From: Vitellaria paradoxa
Lineage: Eukaryota; Streptophyta; Magnoliopsida; Ericales; Sapotaceae
DNA length: 64,000 nucleotides
Direction: 5' to 3'
Assembly (NCBI GenBank): GCA_019916065.1
Contig: CM034238.1
Span: forward strand, 30,367,246 to 30,431,245
The translations under genes and the position numbers were made by a program. Under the pieces are notes generated by a model. It saw only the letters and a program-made list of their open reading frames with translations. It made no database searches and was not told the origin of the DNA. This document shows positions 1 through 11,859 of this stretch, in pieces. How positions within the stretch are numbered: position 1 is the first letter of the stretch; every line of letters starts with the position of its first letter.

Positions 1-483
1 TGTCTAAATTAACCCCCAAGTGCAAGGGTGTGCGGTGTAGTTTTAACTTGGTGAGTCCGAGGTCAAATTCACAGGGAGCCTACGTTATTTAGTTTCTAGG
101 TTATAATGGAAATCTTAAGTTTGAATGTAAACTAAGTTTGAAGATTAATTAAAACTAATTCCTAGGGTTTTGCAAATTTAAAATTAAAATTAAAACAACT
201 TAACAACCGATTAACAAAATTTCAGCAATTTAAACTTTTGATTTTTGATTTCAAGGAATTAAATATTGGCTAAAAGGATTTTTCCTAATTTAAATGCGCT
301 TCAAAATAATCTAATCTAAAAACTGCAATGTAAACACTTCAATAAAATCAAACAAAGACAATTTGATTAAGAAGAAATAAATTTAAGAAGTCCTTGATCC
401 AACTATCAATTTCAGGTAGCTTACATCTTCACTATTGGATGTGTTGTAATACTTGCATTAAAACCTAAGTTAGGATTTGTTTT

Positions 484-866
484 AAAATTATTGAGAAAGT
501 TTTAATCAAAAGCTTTTACCAGTGATTACAGAAAATATAGTCAAAAACTTCTGTTTTCGAAGGGTTCTCAAACAATCATATTCGAATTCAGATTCAAATC
601 CAATTTTTCTAATTTATCCAAAATTATTAAGAAAATTTTAATTGAAAACCTTTACCAGTGATTATAGAGAATATAGTCAAAGTTTTTCGTTTTCGAATGT
701 TTCTGAAATAAACTAAGTCAAATTAGGATTCAAAATCTGAATTTTTAGTTCTTCAAAATTATTAAGAAAATTTTAATCGAAAACCTTCACCAGTGATTAC
801 AGAGAATATAGGCAAAGATTTTCGTTTTTGAAAGTTTTTGAAAGAACTGAATTAGGTTTTAAAAAG
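484..866 (-). repeat. Threefold tandem repeat (~135 bp units) in A LTR
   Basis: Units begin AAAATTATT at 484, 620 and 755 on the plus strand. Each carries the phrase CCAGTGATTA-AGA-AATATAG. The same three units are present in the other A LTR at 35003, 35139 and 35274, so the repeat predates insertion. Confidence 0.85.
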
Positions 867-867
867 T

Positions 868-982
868 GTAGATCCTTACGCATGAGCTTTCGCAAACCAT
901 GCGAAGGGTCTACGCAAATGTCTAAAAGTTGTAGACGCCTACGCATAAGTTTTCGCAAACTCTGTGAAGGGTCTACGTACAT
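868..982 (-). repeat. Duplicated imperfect hairpin in A LTR
   Basis: Two ~58-bp units, each bounded by GTAGA near the left and GGGTCTACG at the right, with inner arms CGCATG/CATGCG. Both units are kept in the second A LTR (~35386-35501). The reverse strand is open as a 61-aa ORF in both LTRs, but this reflects the repeat rather than a gene. Confidence 0.7.
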
Positions 983-1779
983 CCCATAAATAAGAGTAAA
1001 CTACCCTTCTTTGATTCGTTGAATCAAGAACTAGGGTTTCTACGCTAACATGCGTGTAAACGAAACGAAAACAATCATTGAAGACATATTTAATAGATTT
1101 AATAAATCGAACACTGAAACAAAATTATTAAACGGCGAAACCAAAAACAAAACAGACACAACCAATTAATCTTATATATAAAGCATTCAAACAATATTAT
1201 TAATCCAAAAACAAAGTGTAACGTACGCTAAAAGAAGCTTCGAAACAAAATTTTGAATAGTAACTGTCGAAACGAATACGATGAAGGTTCCGAACCAACG
1301 TAAAAACATTAACGTAAGCAATTAAAACTCTCAAAAAAGTCTCAAAATTTGTTGGAAGAATGAAAAACAGAGAGAGAATCCTCCTAGGGTTGGCCACACA
1401 GCCCTTCTGTATAAAACATATGTATAAACCCTAAACCCCGGAGTTGAACACACAGGGTTTCTAAAGCACTGTGGTTCGGACCGTGTGCGAGGTGGTCCGG
1501 ACCACAGAACACCTTCTTTGAATATTTTGCTCCTTGTTTACTGCTGGTTCCTTTGGGTATCTCAGCCCATTGGAGGAGGGATTTGCACCACTTCACTTCC
1601 TTCATCTTCTATGTCATCAAAGTCACTATCATCTTCAAGTGTTTGACCATTTTCCCTGCAATTAAGAAATTAAACACTGTAAATAACAAAATAATGATAA
1701 ATCTTTAAATTAAACCACTTAAATGTATTAAAAGTTATAGAGAAGTGGAGTTTATAATAGCACTTTTCAAGTGCAATCA

Positions 1780-1816
1780 CACTCCCCCAACTTGAGTATT
1801 GCTAGTCCCTAGCAAT
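1780..1816 (-). promoter_or_regulatory. Element A polypurine tract with upstream hairpin
   Basis: On the minus strand the 3' LTR start is preceded by AAGTTGGGGGAGTG, the expected primer for plus-strand DNA synthesis. Upstream lies an 8-bp perfect hairpin, ATTGCTAG/CTAGCAAT around a 3-nt loop (1798-1816). The same pair occurs at the 3' LTR of B and C and, decayed, of D. Confidence 0.85.
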
Positions 1817-3135
1817 GCCTTTTATTAAAATGAAATACAACTACCATCCTATTTCTTTTTTCGTTGGATCAAAGTGGCATGGTCTCAAAGTGTCAAAAAG
1901 TAATCAAGATCAAAAATGAATCAAGCTCAAGCCTAACAAGTCACAAAACCCAAATATCATATGTAATTCCCAAGTGCTAAGCATAAATGCATGGACTATC
2001 AAAGTAGAAAGAGCATGTATGCAAAATTGTTTCATTCATTCAACAAGGTTGCAAGAGCATAAACGGAACTAGGTTTTGACTTCAAATGCTCACAAAGTAT
2101 CACTCATAGAAAGGAATTCACTCATCAAGGGTTCACACATACCTATGAGTATATGATGCTATCCTAGTTGCACATAACCCCACAAATAATTGAGTGAATT
2201 GAATTGAAGTTCAAAGTAGACAGCTCATAATCATGTTCCAATGCATATGTAAGAGATCACACCACACAACCTACATAAGACCACTACATGCATAATACAA
2301 GAGTTACTTGCTTAGAATCCACTAGGTCTTTGTTTTGGTTGTAACTTGGCCAAGGGTAATGGTTAACAATGGAAGATATGGAAATCAAAGCACATGTCTT
2401 GGGATAAAGATGCTCAAGTGCGCACAAGTCCCAAAGTACCTATTTCCTTTCCAAACCCAACAAGGATCCCAACAAGAAGCTTATTCACAAACTCACAAAC
2501 TACTCATGGGACATTCTCAATAAATATAATACAATGCACAAGTCCCAGAATTACACAAGCAAAAAGAAATGACAAACTTTTTTTTTCTTCTTTTTTCTTT
2601 TTTTTTTCCTTTTTTTCTTTTTTTTCTTCTTTTTTTTCTTTATTTTCTTTTATTTTCTCTTTTTTCTCTTTTTCTCTTTTTTTTTTTGTTTTTGAAAAAA
2701 TGAAAATACATCAGCTAGATTCTCCACCCAATATTTCCTCTTAATATGCTCTAAAAAATTTCCCTTCCTAACCCCCATTCACATCATTGACATTGAGGCA
2801 CTTTTACAACCCAAGACATGCGAGGGTAAGGCTTAAAGTGTGTGAATAAGGCTAAGGAAAAATATATGAGGTGGGAACCAAGAAAAATATATATATAACT
2901 ATATCACACACTTTATTAAAAGGCTTCAAGTTGGTTCCTAAGGTAATTCATAACCAAGAAAGGATAAGAAGGCTCAAAATAGCAAAGAAGGCCTAGCATC
3001 ATGTTCAAAGCTTGCAACAACTCATAATGTGCCAAGTGAAACTCAAGCAAGTGTGTGTGATGCAATTGGTGCATTGAAAACCAAAGTGAAGCATAAAAGA
3101 GCTATGATTATGTGCAACCCCTCGAGAAAAGAATA
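1817..3135 (-). other. Element A 3' untranslated region, LTR-proximal part
   Basis: No gene. The reverse complement matches the noncoding 3' regions of C (about 16520-17940) and D (about 55860-57240), for example around GACATGTG, GGTTGTGTGGTGT and CCTAGTGGATTCTAAG. The remaining part lies at 25250-25893, on the other side of element B. Confidence 0.85.
2578..2693. repeat. Low-complexity pyrimidine tract
   Basis: About 115 bp of almost pure T and C. The matching position in C (16945-17020) is an A/G-rich tract on the other strand and in D (56285-56320) a short A-rich run, so the tract is an old, length-variable part of the shared 3' region. Confidence 0.9.
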
Positions 3136-3140
3136 ATAGG

Positions 3141-4673
3141 TGCTTGTTTTTGCTTAATTACCTCACTCTCAAATGTAAATAAAGATGCAAATTCAGCTTT
3201 CAAAGGTGTTGAGTAAGGAAAATCAAGACAAACTCCCCCAAGTGCAAGGTTTCATTGTAGCACAATTAACTGGTGAGAACAAGGTCATATCCACAGGGAT
3301 CTAGGGAGCAAAATCATGTTTGAATCAAATGGATTAAAGAGGCAAAACATGGCTCACATGAATGGTAAACATAATTGAAAATCTGGTTTGGAATTTTTGA
3401 TGATTTGGAAATGGATTTTGAAATGAAAACTAAACTTAACTAAAACTTGATATTAAAAAGATGGGCAAGGCAATTCCAATGCCTATCCAAATCAATCTCA
3501 AAATACCAAGAGTGAATAGATGATCAATTTTAGTTGCTCTAATGTTTGGAGAAAACTAATTTCAAATGATACAAGCCATGGATCAAACAAGTGATGTGCA
3601 TAAGCTATCATGAAAACTATAGAAGATCTAACTCTAGTAACTCCCATACATATTTGCAATAAGAGTTCTGAATTAAGCAGCTTCTATGAACTCATTGATA
3701 GAATATGTAAACAAGTGTTAATCGGACATTGAACCATTGATTTCGAAAGTAACGAGATACAACTAAAATTGATAACCAAAGAACTCAAAATTAATCCATT
3801 AAGAACGGCATCTTGGAAATCATTGGATAGGTCATTATCCTTGCCTTAGCCCAAGAAGAACTAGCCGATCATCTTAAGAAAATGAAGAACAAAAATGAAG
3901 AACAGAGACATGACTTTCAAAGCTGAAAAATGTAATTCTCACTTTAACTCCAATTGAAATCTAATTACAAGAATGAAATTATAATGTGCTGTAGAATTCA
4001 AATCTAATTACAATAATCTGAAAATGAAAATCAAATTTGAAAACAAAAATTGCAGAATCCCCAAAAACCAGAGAATGAAGAAGGAAGAAGATGAAGTTCC
4101 TTTTTCGCTACCCTCGCTGCTCTCCTTCTCTTTCCTCTCGCTTCTCTCTCCTCTAACCGAATGTTCCGTCCTCTCGTGGGTGTGGGTCATGTGATGCCAT
4201 CATTCCCCAGTCTTTCTCTCTCCTCCAGATTGCATCCCCCCCCCCCGAATCTGTAAAATCACGTGGAGTCTGTTTTCTGCCAACGGTCCTAGTATTCGAA
4301 TACTGCTTGGCTGTATTCGAATATGCATTTCCTCCAGAAATTCTCTGAACTCTTTTTGACAGCATTCGAATGCTTTGGCACTATATTCGAATGTTCTCCT
4401 CCTTCCAGAATTCAACTTGTTCAGCAACTGGAAATTCTTCTTCTCCTCCCATGACTTTACTCAACAAATCCATTTCAACAGATGTGCTTCAGCATCTCCT
4501 TCTTTGCATTCTTAATTTAGCTCAAATTGCTTCTCTTTATGGCACAATTCAACACATGTTCCATATTCTAAAGATGTGGATAAATTCTGCACAAAACACC
4601 TGTCTTATATCAATTATGTCATGTATAAAAGTGTATTTAAGTGAACAAATGTGTAACAACTCAAGCCCAATCA
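3141..4673 (-). repeat. Element B 3' LTR
   Basis: On the minus strand it runs TGATTGGGCTTG...ACAAGCA. It matches 23715-25244 along its whole length, with differences such as a shorter C-run. It carries paired TATTCGAATA palindromes at 4293-4302 and 4314-4323 and a further ATTCGAAT near 4385. The 111-aa ORF on the plus strand, present in both copies, is not considered a gene. Confidence 0.95.
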
Positions 4674-4710
4674 CACCCCCCAACTTAGACATTGCTAGTC
4701 CCTAGCAATG
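4674..4710 (-). promoter_or_regulatory. Element B polypurine tract with upstream hairpin
   Basis: The minus strand reads TAAGTTGGGGGGTG directly before the 3' LTR. Upstream (4690-4710) lies a perfect hairpin with 9-bp arms CATTGCTAG/CTAGCAATG and a 3-nt loop. Confidence 0.9.
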
Positions 4711-6434
4711 CTTAAGGAAGGAAGGCTACCTTTAAAACAATCAACATTTTCATGTTATGAAATTGCACATTTGTGAAGGACACATCTAAAAAAAAAAAAA
4801 AAAAAAATAGCATCTTCAATTCTAAATGGATAATAAGTCATAACCATGGAATGTTGCTCAATACATCAAGCTAAGAAATTTAAGCTAACACTCCTAGAAT
4901 CATGAAATTAAGTATGGTATGTGAAATTTGCTAAACACTTGATCCAAGCATGAAAATTCAGTTCTTAACCTGTTAACTCAACATAGATCTCCATAATCAA
5001 ACTCTATCCTGAACTTTGAATCATATTACTTCCCAAAGCTTCAACTTCAAAATCTCACCTTGGAATTCACTCACAAGAAAAGGAAGCACACAAGGTTCCC
5101 CTCAAGATGCCCCTTTTTGTAAAGAATAAATGTAAATCAAATTCTAAGAGGGTGCATCTACAAGTCAAAAACGTTCAATCCAATAAAGAAAAGGACTTGG
5201 CATAACTCCATGAAAGAATAGTGCAGTAAGGTTATTTTAGAATTTTCACTATACTCCCCAATTCCTAAATTTCACAATTGAATGATAATTCTTCCAAAGA
5301 TCAATTAGGACTTGCTTGGGTTGTAATGGGGCCATGAGGTTTGATGAGGTAGTTGAAAGGAGGATTAAGGAATTCAAAATGAATTGGAACACTGAAATCT
5401 AAATTTTTTTTTTTTTTTTTGATGTCTATATATCTAAAAGTCGAAACTCATAATTGAAACAGAGTTTTCTGAATTTGGACATCACCATATCCTCTTATCA
5501 TTCTTTTCCTTCCATCAATTTTTCTATCCTCACCCCAAAAATTCCAAAATGTTGTTCATTGCTCTTCCTTAATATTTTCAGTGTATTCCAATCTGTTAGG
5601 GAAGGCTAAAGAGCATTCATAATGGTTAAGGGGATGATGTGGTAAGAATAAAGAAGTATGAATGCTCTAATAAAGCTCAATCTTGGCTCCAAGGATAATG
5701 TTCATCAAAGAAGAGGAAATTTTTTTTAAGCTCAACAGATAAGAAAAATGGCCTGATATCATTTCCTTGGTTTCATTTCATTCAACCATAAAAACTAAGA
5801 ACCAAGAATCAAGTTCAATTCCTCTACAACTTCACAAACACCCAAAGCAAAGTATTGTAATTTGAGTTTTTGAAGAAAATGAAGTAAAGAAATGTTTAAG
5901 CTTTTGATAAGCTCTAGAGTAATTGCATATCTCTCATAAACAAAGCTTAAAGGCTCAAAATCTCACTTCAGGTTTAAGTCTCCACTATGGCTGGGAAATA
6001 ATGCAATCCATTGTTCAATCAAGAAACTCATTCACAAATGCCCATGTCTAAGTTGACAAGTTAAGAACTAACTCTATCCATACTAATTCAACCATTAAGC
6101 AAATTAAACATAACAACTAATTCAAATTCCAAACTGAAAACTCAAAATCCAGCAATCAGCATCAAGGTACATTCTAAGTTATAGCTTGTCATGCATTTAA
6201 AACAAAAGAGCTCATCTCAACTAAACAGATCACAACACCACCCCAATGCTCAAAATGGATTTCCAACAAAATATCATCCAAATTTAGAGTTCAAAGTCAT
6301 TCAAATTCAAAATTAACAAAATCAGAAAATAAAACAAAGGAAACTATTTTCTGAGGACAAAACATGTTTGAAATGTTCTAAGGAATTGCTGTCAAAAAGT
6401 CTAGTCTGACGACAAAGCAAATTGGAAAACTGAA
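4711..6434 (-). other. Element B 3' untranslated region
   Basis: 1.7 kb between the third ORF and the polypurine tract, without a credible ORF. It holds an A-run (4790-4807) and a T-run (5404-5420). It shares general base style but little obvious sequence with the 3' regions of A, C and D. Confidence 0.7.
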
Positions 6435-7799
6435 TCACTCCTCATCTTCCCTGTCTGATTCGAATATCCTTTCCAGCAATCGGATAACTTTCTGTTGCCC
6501 CTTCTTCAGCTCACTCACTTCCTTCATCAACAGTTCTTGATTCTGCTGGATCAAGTTGAGTTTCTCATTTGTATTTGAAGAAGCTGCTTCATTTTCTACT
6601 TCTTCTGCTTGCTGCTGGTTGTCCTCAGCTACAGGTGGAGCAGCCCTCTTTCTTAATTGTCCTTGGCTTCTTTTTACTGAGGTCTTGGCTATCAAAGAAG
6701 CTGGTTTTACAACAACCATTCCCACTTCTTCTTTAATACTAAGAAAATGTTGAATTATCTCTGCGATCAATCCCCCAAAAGGTAGCCCAGCATTTGACTC
6801 AGGTTTCTCCACAACATGAGCAATGACCAACCAAATGTGATAAGGTAAATCAATGGGAATGCCCAGCAACAACTTCCCCATAATTGTGGCTTGCTCTAAG
6901 GTGATGGTGGACTTATAGGCATGTGGCAGGATCAGTGAACACACCAGCATATGAAGGACATTACTTTTTGGAGTAAGTCCTGACTTTGGTAGCCTAGTAG
7001 TGGTCCATTCTGCTTGAGGATTATCCGTGAACAATCTAGCTAAATTATCCTTGTTCAATTGCTCCTCCCACTGAGCTTTCTGTTCAAGTGTAACATCAGG
7101 TATTCTCTCAGCAGGTAAGTGGCCAATAAAGGAAATTTTCTCCAAATTCAAAGTGATTTCTTTCCCCCTCACCTTAGAATTTATCACGGATCTACCATGT
7201 AACATACCCATTTCAGCATTTGAATAAAATTCCCTCACATAAGGCACTATGGCCTTCCTACTAGTCGTTACCCATTGCACCCAACCCCTCTGTTCAAATA
7301 ACTCCATTAATTCATAAGGTGCCTCAATGTAATCTTCCAGCTTAATTCCTCTCTCACACAAAACTGTCCTCTTGCTAAAATTTTCATCATATTTCAGCTC
7401 TGAAGGTTTATTAGCAAACCTTGAACTATCAAAAGTGTTTTCATCAAAAGGATCCTTTTCAAGTTGTTCCACAGGGGCATTTTCAGAGGTGGAAACCTCG
7501 TGCTCAGGTTCAGCAATGTGATCCTCAGTAGGTACATTGCCAGGGGCCTCAACTGAAATTTCTTTTTCAATATTAGAAACATGCTCATCACATTTCTCAC
7601 CAATATTCTCATTACCCACAGAGTGGTAAGACCCTGTCCTAGAAGATGACTTGGGGTCTGACTTGGAAGATGAAAGTTCTAGGGCTATGGGGTCATGAAT
7701 TACAAGCGAGGAACCCTTACCGTATTTGCTTCTGATACGCATGCTTCTCCTCTTTGCCTCCCCTCTGTAAGCCATTTTCTTAATCCTTTTTGGTGGCAT
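6435..7799 (-). CDS. Third ORF of element B (Athila ORF downstream of integrase), intact, 454 aa
   Basis: An uninterrupted ORF after integrase, the position of the env-like ORF of Athila elements. Visible parts: a basic, probably nuclear-targeting N-terminus (MPPKRIKKMAYRGEAKRRSM); an acidic low-complexity stretch (about 60-125); a conserved core from about residue 145 (LCERGIKL, RGWVQWV, VREFYSNA, VRGKEITL) to about 365 (LPFGGLIAEI); and a C-terminal coiled coil (about 411-454). The core resembles the family annotated as 'putative plant transposon protein'. I see no signal peptide or clear membrane segment, so an envelope role is not supported. Homologous broken copies occur in A (26715-27805) and D (52252-54964). 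It begins about 200 bp after a palindrome cluster with a TATA-like sequence. Function unknown; a nucleic-acid or chromatin-related role is only inference. Confidence 0.85.
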   Translation of the reverse strand: MPPKRIKKMAYRGEAKRRSMRIRSKYGKGSSLVIHDPIALELSSSKSDPKSSSRTGSYHSVGNENIGEKCDEHVSNIEKEISVEAPGNVPTEDHIAEPEHEVSTSENAPVEQLEKDPFDENTFDSSRFANKPSELKYDENFSKRTVLCERGIKLEDYIEAPYELMELFEQRGWVQWVTTSRKAIVPYVREFYSNAEMGMLHGRSVINSKVRGKEITLNLEKISFIGHLPAERIPDVTLEQKAQWEEQLNKDNLARLFTDNPQAEWTTTRLPKSGLTPKSNVLHMLVCSLILPHAYKSTITLEQATIMGKLLLGIPIDLPYHIWLVIAHVVEKPESNAGLPFGGLIAEIIQHFLSIKEEVGMVVVKPASLIAKTSVKRSQGQLRKRAAPPVAEDNQQQAEEVENEAASSNTNEKLNLIQQNQELLMKEVSELKKGQQKVIRLLERIFESDREDEE

Positions 7800-8972
7800 T
7801 TTGTCACAGCTGCTGAAGAGACCCTTCTGTCAAAAATCCCTCAACAGATAAACCCTAGCTCTTCCAATCCAAGCTTTGAAGCTTAATCCCACTTTAATGT
7901 GAACTCCAGAACACTTTCAGTCACCCCGTAGTTGAAGCTCGAAAGAGATGTTTGAGGTGGAGGAGGCTAAAATGTTTTGGCACCAGGGTTTTGTATTCGA
8001 ATAGAATAGGGTTCAAATGGGCCAGCCACGGGTATTTAAACAGGAATTTCAACCGAAGGCATATTCGAATACCCGAACCCATATTCGAATATGGTGTATC
8101 AGCAATTTAGTACCTCAGTATCCAGAGACCAGAATTTTTTCACAATCCCTTAAGAATACTCAAATCATGTTTTGTCAACAACTAAAACTCTATATTTACA
8201 TCTAATGACATCCAATCCAAAAAGAAAATAAAATAGAATAAAGAGAATAAAAAATGTCAAAATTTTTTTTTTTTATTTTTTTGTCATTTGCAAGCTCCAA
8301 GTGGAAAAAAGAAGAAACTCATTCAACCCAAGTAATACAGAACCAATTCAAATAAATCTAAGCATGACAAATCAACTCACTGTAGTCAATTTCAATCAAG
8401 ACATGATTTCAATTTATCTAACAATCTCAAATTGTGTCCCCCCCAACTAAAAACAGGCATTGTCCTCAATGTATCAAATGAAAAGCATAAAGAGAGAAAT
8501 GTTGAGGAAGTAGCATACCTGGGGGCTGTTAATGAATAGTTAACTTGTGAGAATTACTAAAAGCTCATTGTCCAATTGCTTTTGCCAATTTCCCCCCAAC
8601 TTATTCACAAACACAAAGCTTAACAATGGCAATTGTAAGTATAAAAGGCTAAAAACTGATTTCAAATTTTCCTATACCTCTTAAACCTTACCAATCAGTT
8701 CAGCCACTGCAAGGTATTTGCTGCATTTTACAATTGAAAATGATCAAACTAGATTTGGGCAGAAATGCATCACACCAGATTCTTTCTGTTCTTCCATTTG
8801 GGTACTGCTTGCTTACATGCTGAAAATTAAAAATTAGCAAAACCAAAAAGAAATTTTTTTTTAAAAAAAAAAAAGAAAAAGAAAACTAAAAAAAAAAATG
8901 CAGAAATCAGAAAATTAAAAACATAAAAAGAATCCTAACTACTATGGTACAAAATCAGAATTCCTTTCTTAA
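7800..8972 (-). promoter_or_regulatory. Element B spacer between integrase and third ORF: palindromes, TATA-like site, two purine tracts
   Basis: No gene. Going toward the third ORF: purine tract 1 (minus-strand TAAGTTGGGGGG at 8592-8603), purine tract 2 (7 G at 8438-8444) with hairpin CATTGAGGACAATG at 8458-8471, paired palindromes ATATTCGAAT at 8061-8090, TATA-like TTTAAATA at 8033-8040, and one more TATTCGAATA at 7993-8002. The palindromes match those of the B LTR. A/T homopolymers lie at 8260-8282 and 8855-8900. Confidence 0.7.
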
Positions 8973-11859
8973 TCAATCACAATCCAGGGGATCTTCAAGA
9001 TCCCAACTCTCAATTTCAGCAATGAAATTCTCATGATACTCTTTCAATCTCTGTCCATTCACTCTAAAAATATTCTTGGAGGTTGGATTTTGAATGTCAA
9101 CAGCCCCAAACTCAGTGATGTTCTGAATCACATATGGACCACTCCATCTTGACGTCAACTTCCCGGGAAACAAGTGTAACCTTGAGTCATACAACAAAAC
9201 CTTTTGACCCACAAACAACTCTCTTTTGAGGATATGTGTATCATGCCATTTCTTCACTCTATCCTTGGTGATCTTAGCATTCTCATATGCATCATTCCTA
9301 ATCTCCTCAAGCTCATTTAGTTACAATTTCCTCTGACAACCAGATTCAGTGATGTTTTCATTGAAGTATTTCACTGCCCAATAGGCCTTGTGTTCAAGTT
9401 CCACAGAAAGATGACAAGCTTTTCCATACACTAACCTATAAGGAGACATGCCTAAGATAGTCTTGTAGGCAGTCCTATAAGCCCAAAGTGCATCAACCAA
9501 TTTCAAAGACCAATCTTTCCTTGTGGGATTCACTGTTTTTTCAATGATTCTCTTGATCTCTCTATTGGCCAACTCGGCTTGTCCACTTGTTTGGGGATGA
9601 TATGATGTTCCAACCTTATGCACAACCCCATACTTCCTCATCAATAAACCAACATATCTATTGCAAAAATGTGTTCCCCTATCACTTATCATGGCCTTTG
9701 GCATTCCAAATCTTGAAAACACATTTTCCTTCAAAAATTTTATCACTACCTTATGGTCATTGGTCCTAGTTGGTATGGCTTCTATCCACTTTGAAACATA
9801 ATCCACTGCCACTAAGATATACTCATTGCCAAATGAATTCACAAATGGTCCCATAAAATCCATACCCCAACAATCAAAGATATCAAGCACATAAATGGGG
9901 TGAAGTGGCATCATGTTTCTCCTAGTGATCTTACCAAGCCTTTGACACCTATCACAAGCAACACAAAAGGCATGCACATCCCTAAACATGGTAGGCCAAA
10001 ACAATCCACTCTGTAAAATCTTTGCCACTGTCTTCCTAGCTGAAAAATGACCTCCACATGCAAGAGTATGACAAAAACTAATGACACTTTGGGCTTCACT
10101 CTCGGGTATGCATCTCCTTATGACTTGATCTGAGCAATACTTAAACAGATATGGATCATCCCAGAAAAAGTGCCTCACATTCCTGAAAAACTTTTTCTTA
10201 TCTAACATGGTCCAATGAGAAGGCACCACACCTGAAACCAAATAATTGGCTATGTCTGCAAACCATGGTGTCTCTGAGGAATCTAAATGGAACAACTGCT
10301 CATCAGGGAAAGTCTCATTAATAGGTGGCTCAAAAGCTGCTAAGTCCTGATGTGGAAGTCTAGAAAGATGGTCAGCAACTACATTTTCAACTCCCTTTTT
10401 ATCTTTAATCTCTAAATCAAATTCTTGCAGCAAAAGAATCCACCTAATGAGTCTTGGCTTGGCATCAGATTTGGTCAAAAGATACTTAAGTGCTGCATGA
10501 TCAGTAAACACAATGACATGAGATCCCACAAGATATGATCTAAACTTATCCAATGCATATACTACTGCTAGCAACTCCTTCTCAGTAGTTGTGTAGTTCT
10601 TTTGTGCATCACTAAGGGATTTGCTAGCATAGTATAGCACATGTGACTTCCTCTCTCTCCTCTAACCCAGGACTGCACCAATGGCACTATCACTAGCATC
10701 ACACATGATCTCAAAAGGTAGAGTCCAATCTGGTGTCTGCATAATGGGAGCTGAAGTGAGCAAGTCCTTAAGTCTATCAAATGAAGCCTGACATTCTGAT
10801 GTCCAATCAAAAGGAACATCCTGGCCTAGGAGATTGCACAAAGGTCTAGAAATGGCACTGAATGATGCAATGAACCTCCTATAGAAACCTGCATGTCCTA
10901 AAAATGATCTGACATCCTTGACACATCTAGGGGTAGGAAGTTTTTGAATAATCTCAACTTTTGCTCTATCTACTTCTATCCCCCTAGAAGACACTATATG
11001 ACCAAGAACTATCCCCTGAGTTACCATAAAATGGCATTTCTCCCAATTCAACACCAAATTTTTCTCTTCACATCTTGCCAAAACTTTCTCTAAATTCCCC
11101 AAGCACAAATCAAAGTCACTCCCATAGACTGAAAAGTCATCCATGAACACTTCAAGAAATTTCTCCACAAAGTCACTAAACAAACTAATCATGCACCTCT
11201 GAAAAGTAGCAGGAGCATTGCAAAGGCCAAAAGGCATGCGCCTATATGCAAAAGTACCAAATGGGCAAGTAAATGTGGTCTTCTCCTGATCATCCAATGC
11301 AATTTCAATTTGATTGTACCCTGAGTATCCATCCAAGAAACAATAGAATGCCTGTCCTGCCACTCTTTCCAATACCTGATCTAGGAATGGAAGAGGGAAA
11401 TGATCCTTCCTTGTGACTGCATTTAACTTCCTATAATCTATACACATGCGCCATCCTGTTTGGATGCGCATTGGAACTAGCTCATCTTGTTCATTTTTCA
11501 CCACAGTCACTCCGGATTTCTTGGGTACTACTTGAGTTGGACTAACCCATTTAGAGTCTGAGATAGGGTAGATAATTCCAGCATCCAATAGCTTAATTAC
11601 CTCTCCCCTAACCACTTCTTTCATGTTTGGGTTTAGTCTCCTTTGCATCTGCCTAATGGGTTTGGCATCCTCCTCCAAAAATATCCTATGGGTGCAAATC
11701 AGTGGGCTGATTCCTTGCAGGTCTGCTATGGTCCAGCCCAAGGCTCTTTTATGTTTTCTCAAGACCTCAACAAGTCTATTCTCTTGATCAGAATTCAGCT
11801 GAGAAGAAATAACAGCTGGATAGGACTCTCCCTCACCCAAAAACACATATTTCAGCTCA
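8973..11859 (-). pseudogene. Element B pol, part 2: reverse transcriptase, RNase H, integrase (two nonsense codons)
   Basis: One frame with two in-frame stops: TAG at 10662-10664 (end of RT, before RNase H) and TAA at 9321-9323 (after the integrase core). Order: RT with fingers motif KWVSPTQVVPKKSG and catalytic FMDDFSVYG; RNase H start at FEIMCDASD; RNase H body [19 protein letters not shown] and [11 protein letters not shown]; integrase zinc finger H-H-C-C ([20 protein letters not shown] ... [11 protein letters not shown]); catalytic core with [18 protein letters not shown] and [10 protein letters not shown] (D, D, E kept); C-terminal domain to about 8973. Both stops fit C-to-T changes in glutamine codons. 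The upstream end is cut by element C; the frame resumes beyond it at 20018. Confidence 0.93.

Larger units (their letters stand above)
1..1779 (-). repeat. Element A 3' LTR (outer end clipped by window)
   Basis: Nearly collinear with 34521-36298, with scattered substitutions of a few percent by eye. On the minus strand it begins TGATTGCACTTG next to the polypurine tract at 1780 and runs out of the window. It contains a threefold tandem repeat, a duplicated hairpin, a TATA-like run TATATATA near 1174-1187 and GTGGTCCGGACCAC at 1492-1505. Confidence 0.93.

Noticed and set aside
2394..2744. 116-aa ORF with a Phe/Ser run
   Set aside because: Produced by the pyrimidine tract in the A 3' region.
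4370..4705. 111-aa ORF on the plus strand, repeated at 24941-25276
   Set aside because: Antisense to the B LTR start and running through the polypurine tract; duplicated only because LTRs are duplicated.
6435..7799. Retroviral-type envelope gene
   Set aside because: Position is that of the env-like ORF, but no signal peptide, transmembrane helix or cleavage motif is visible.
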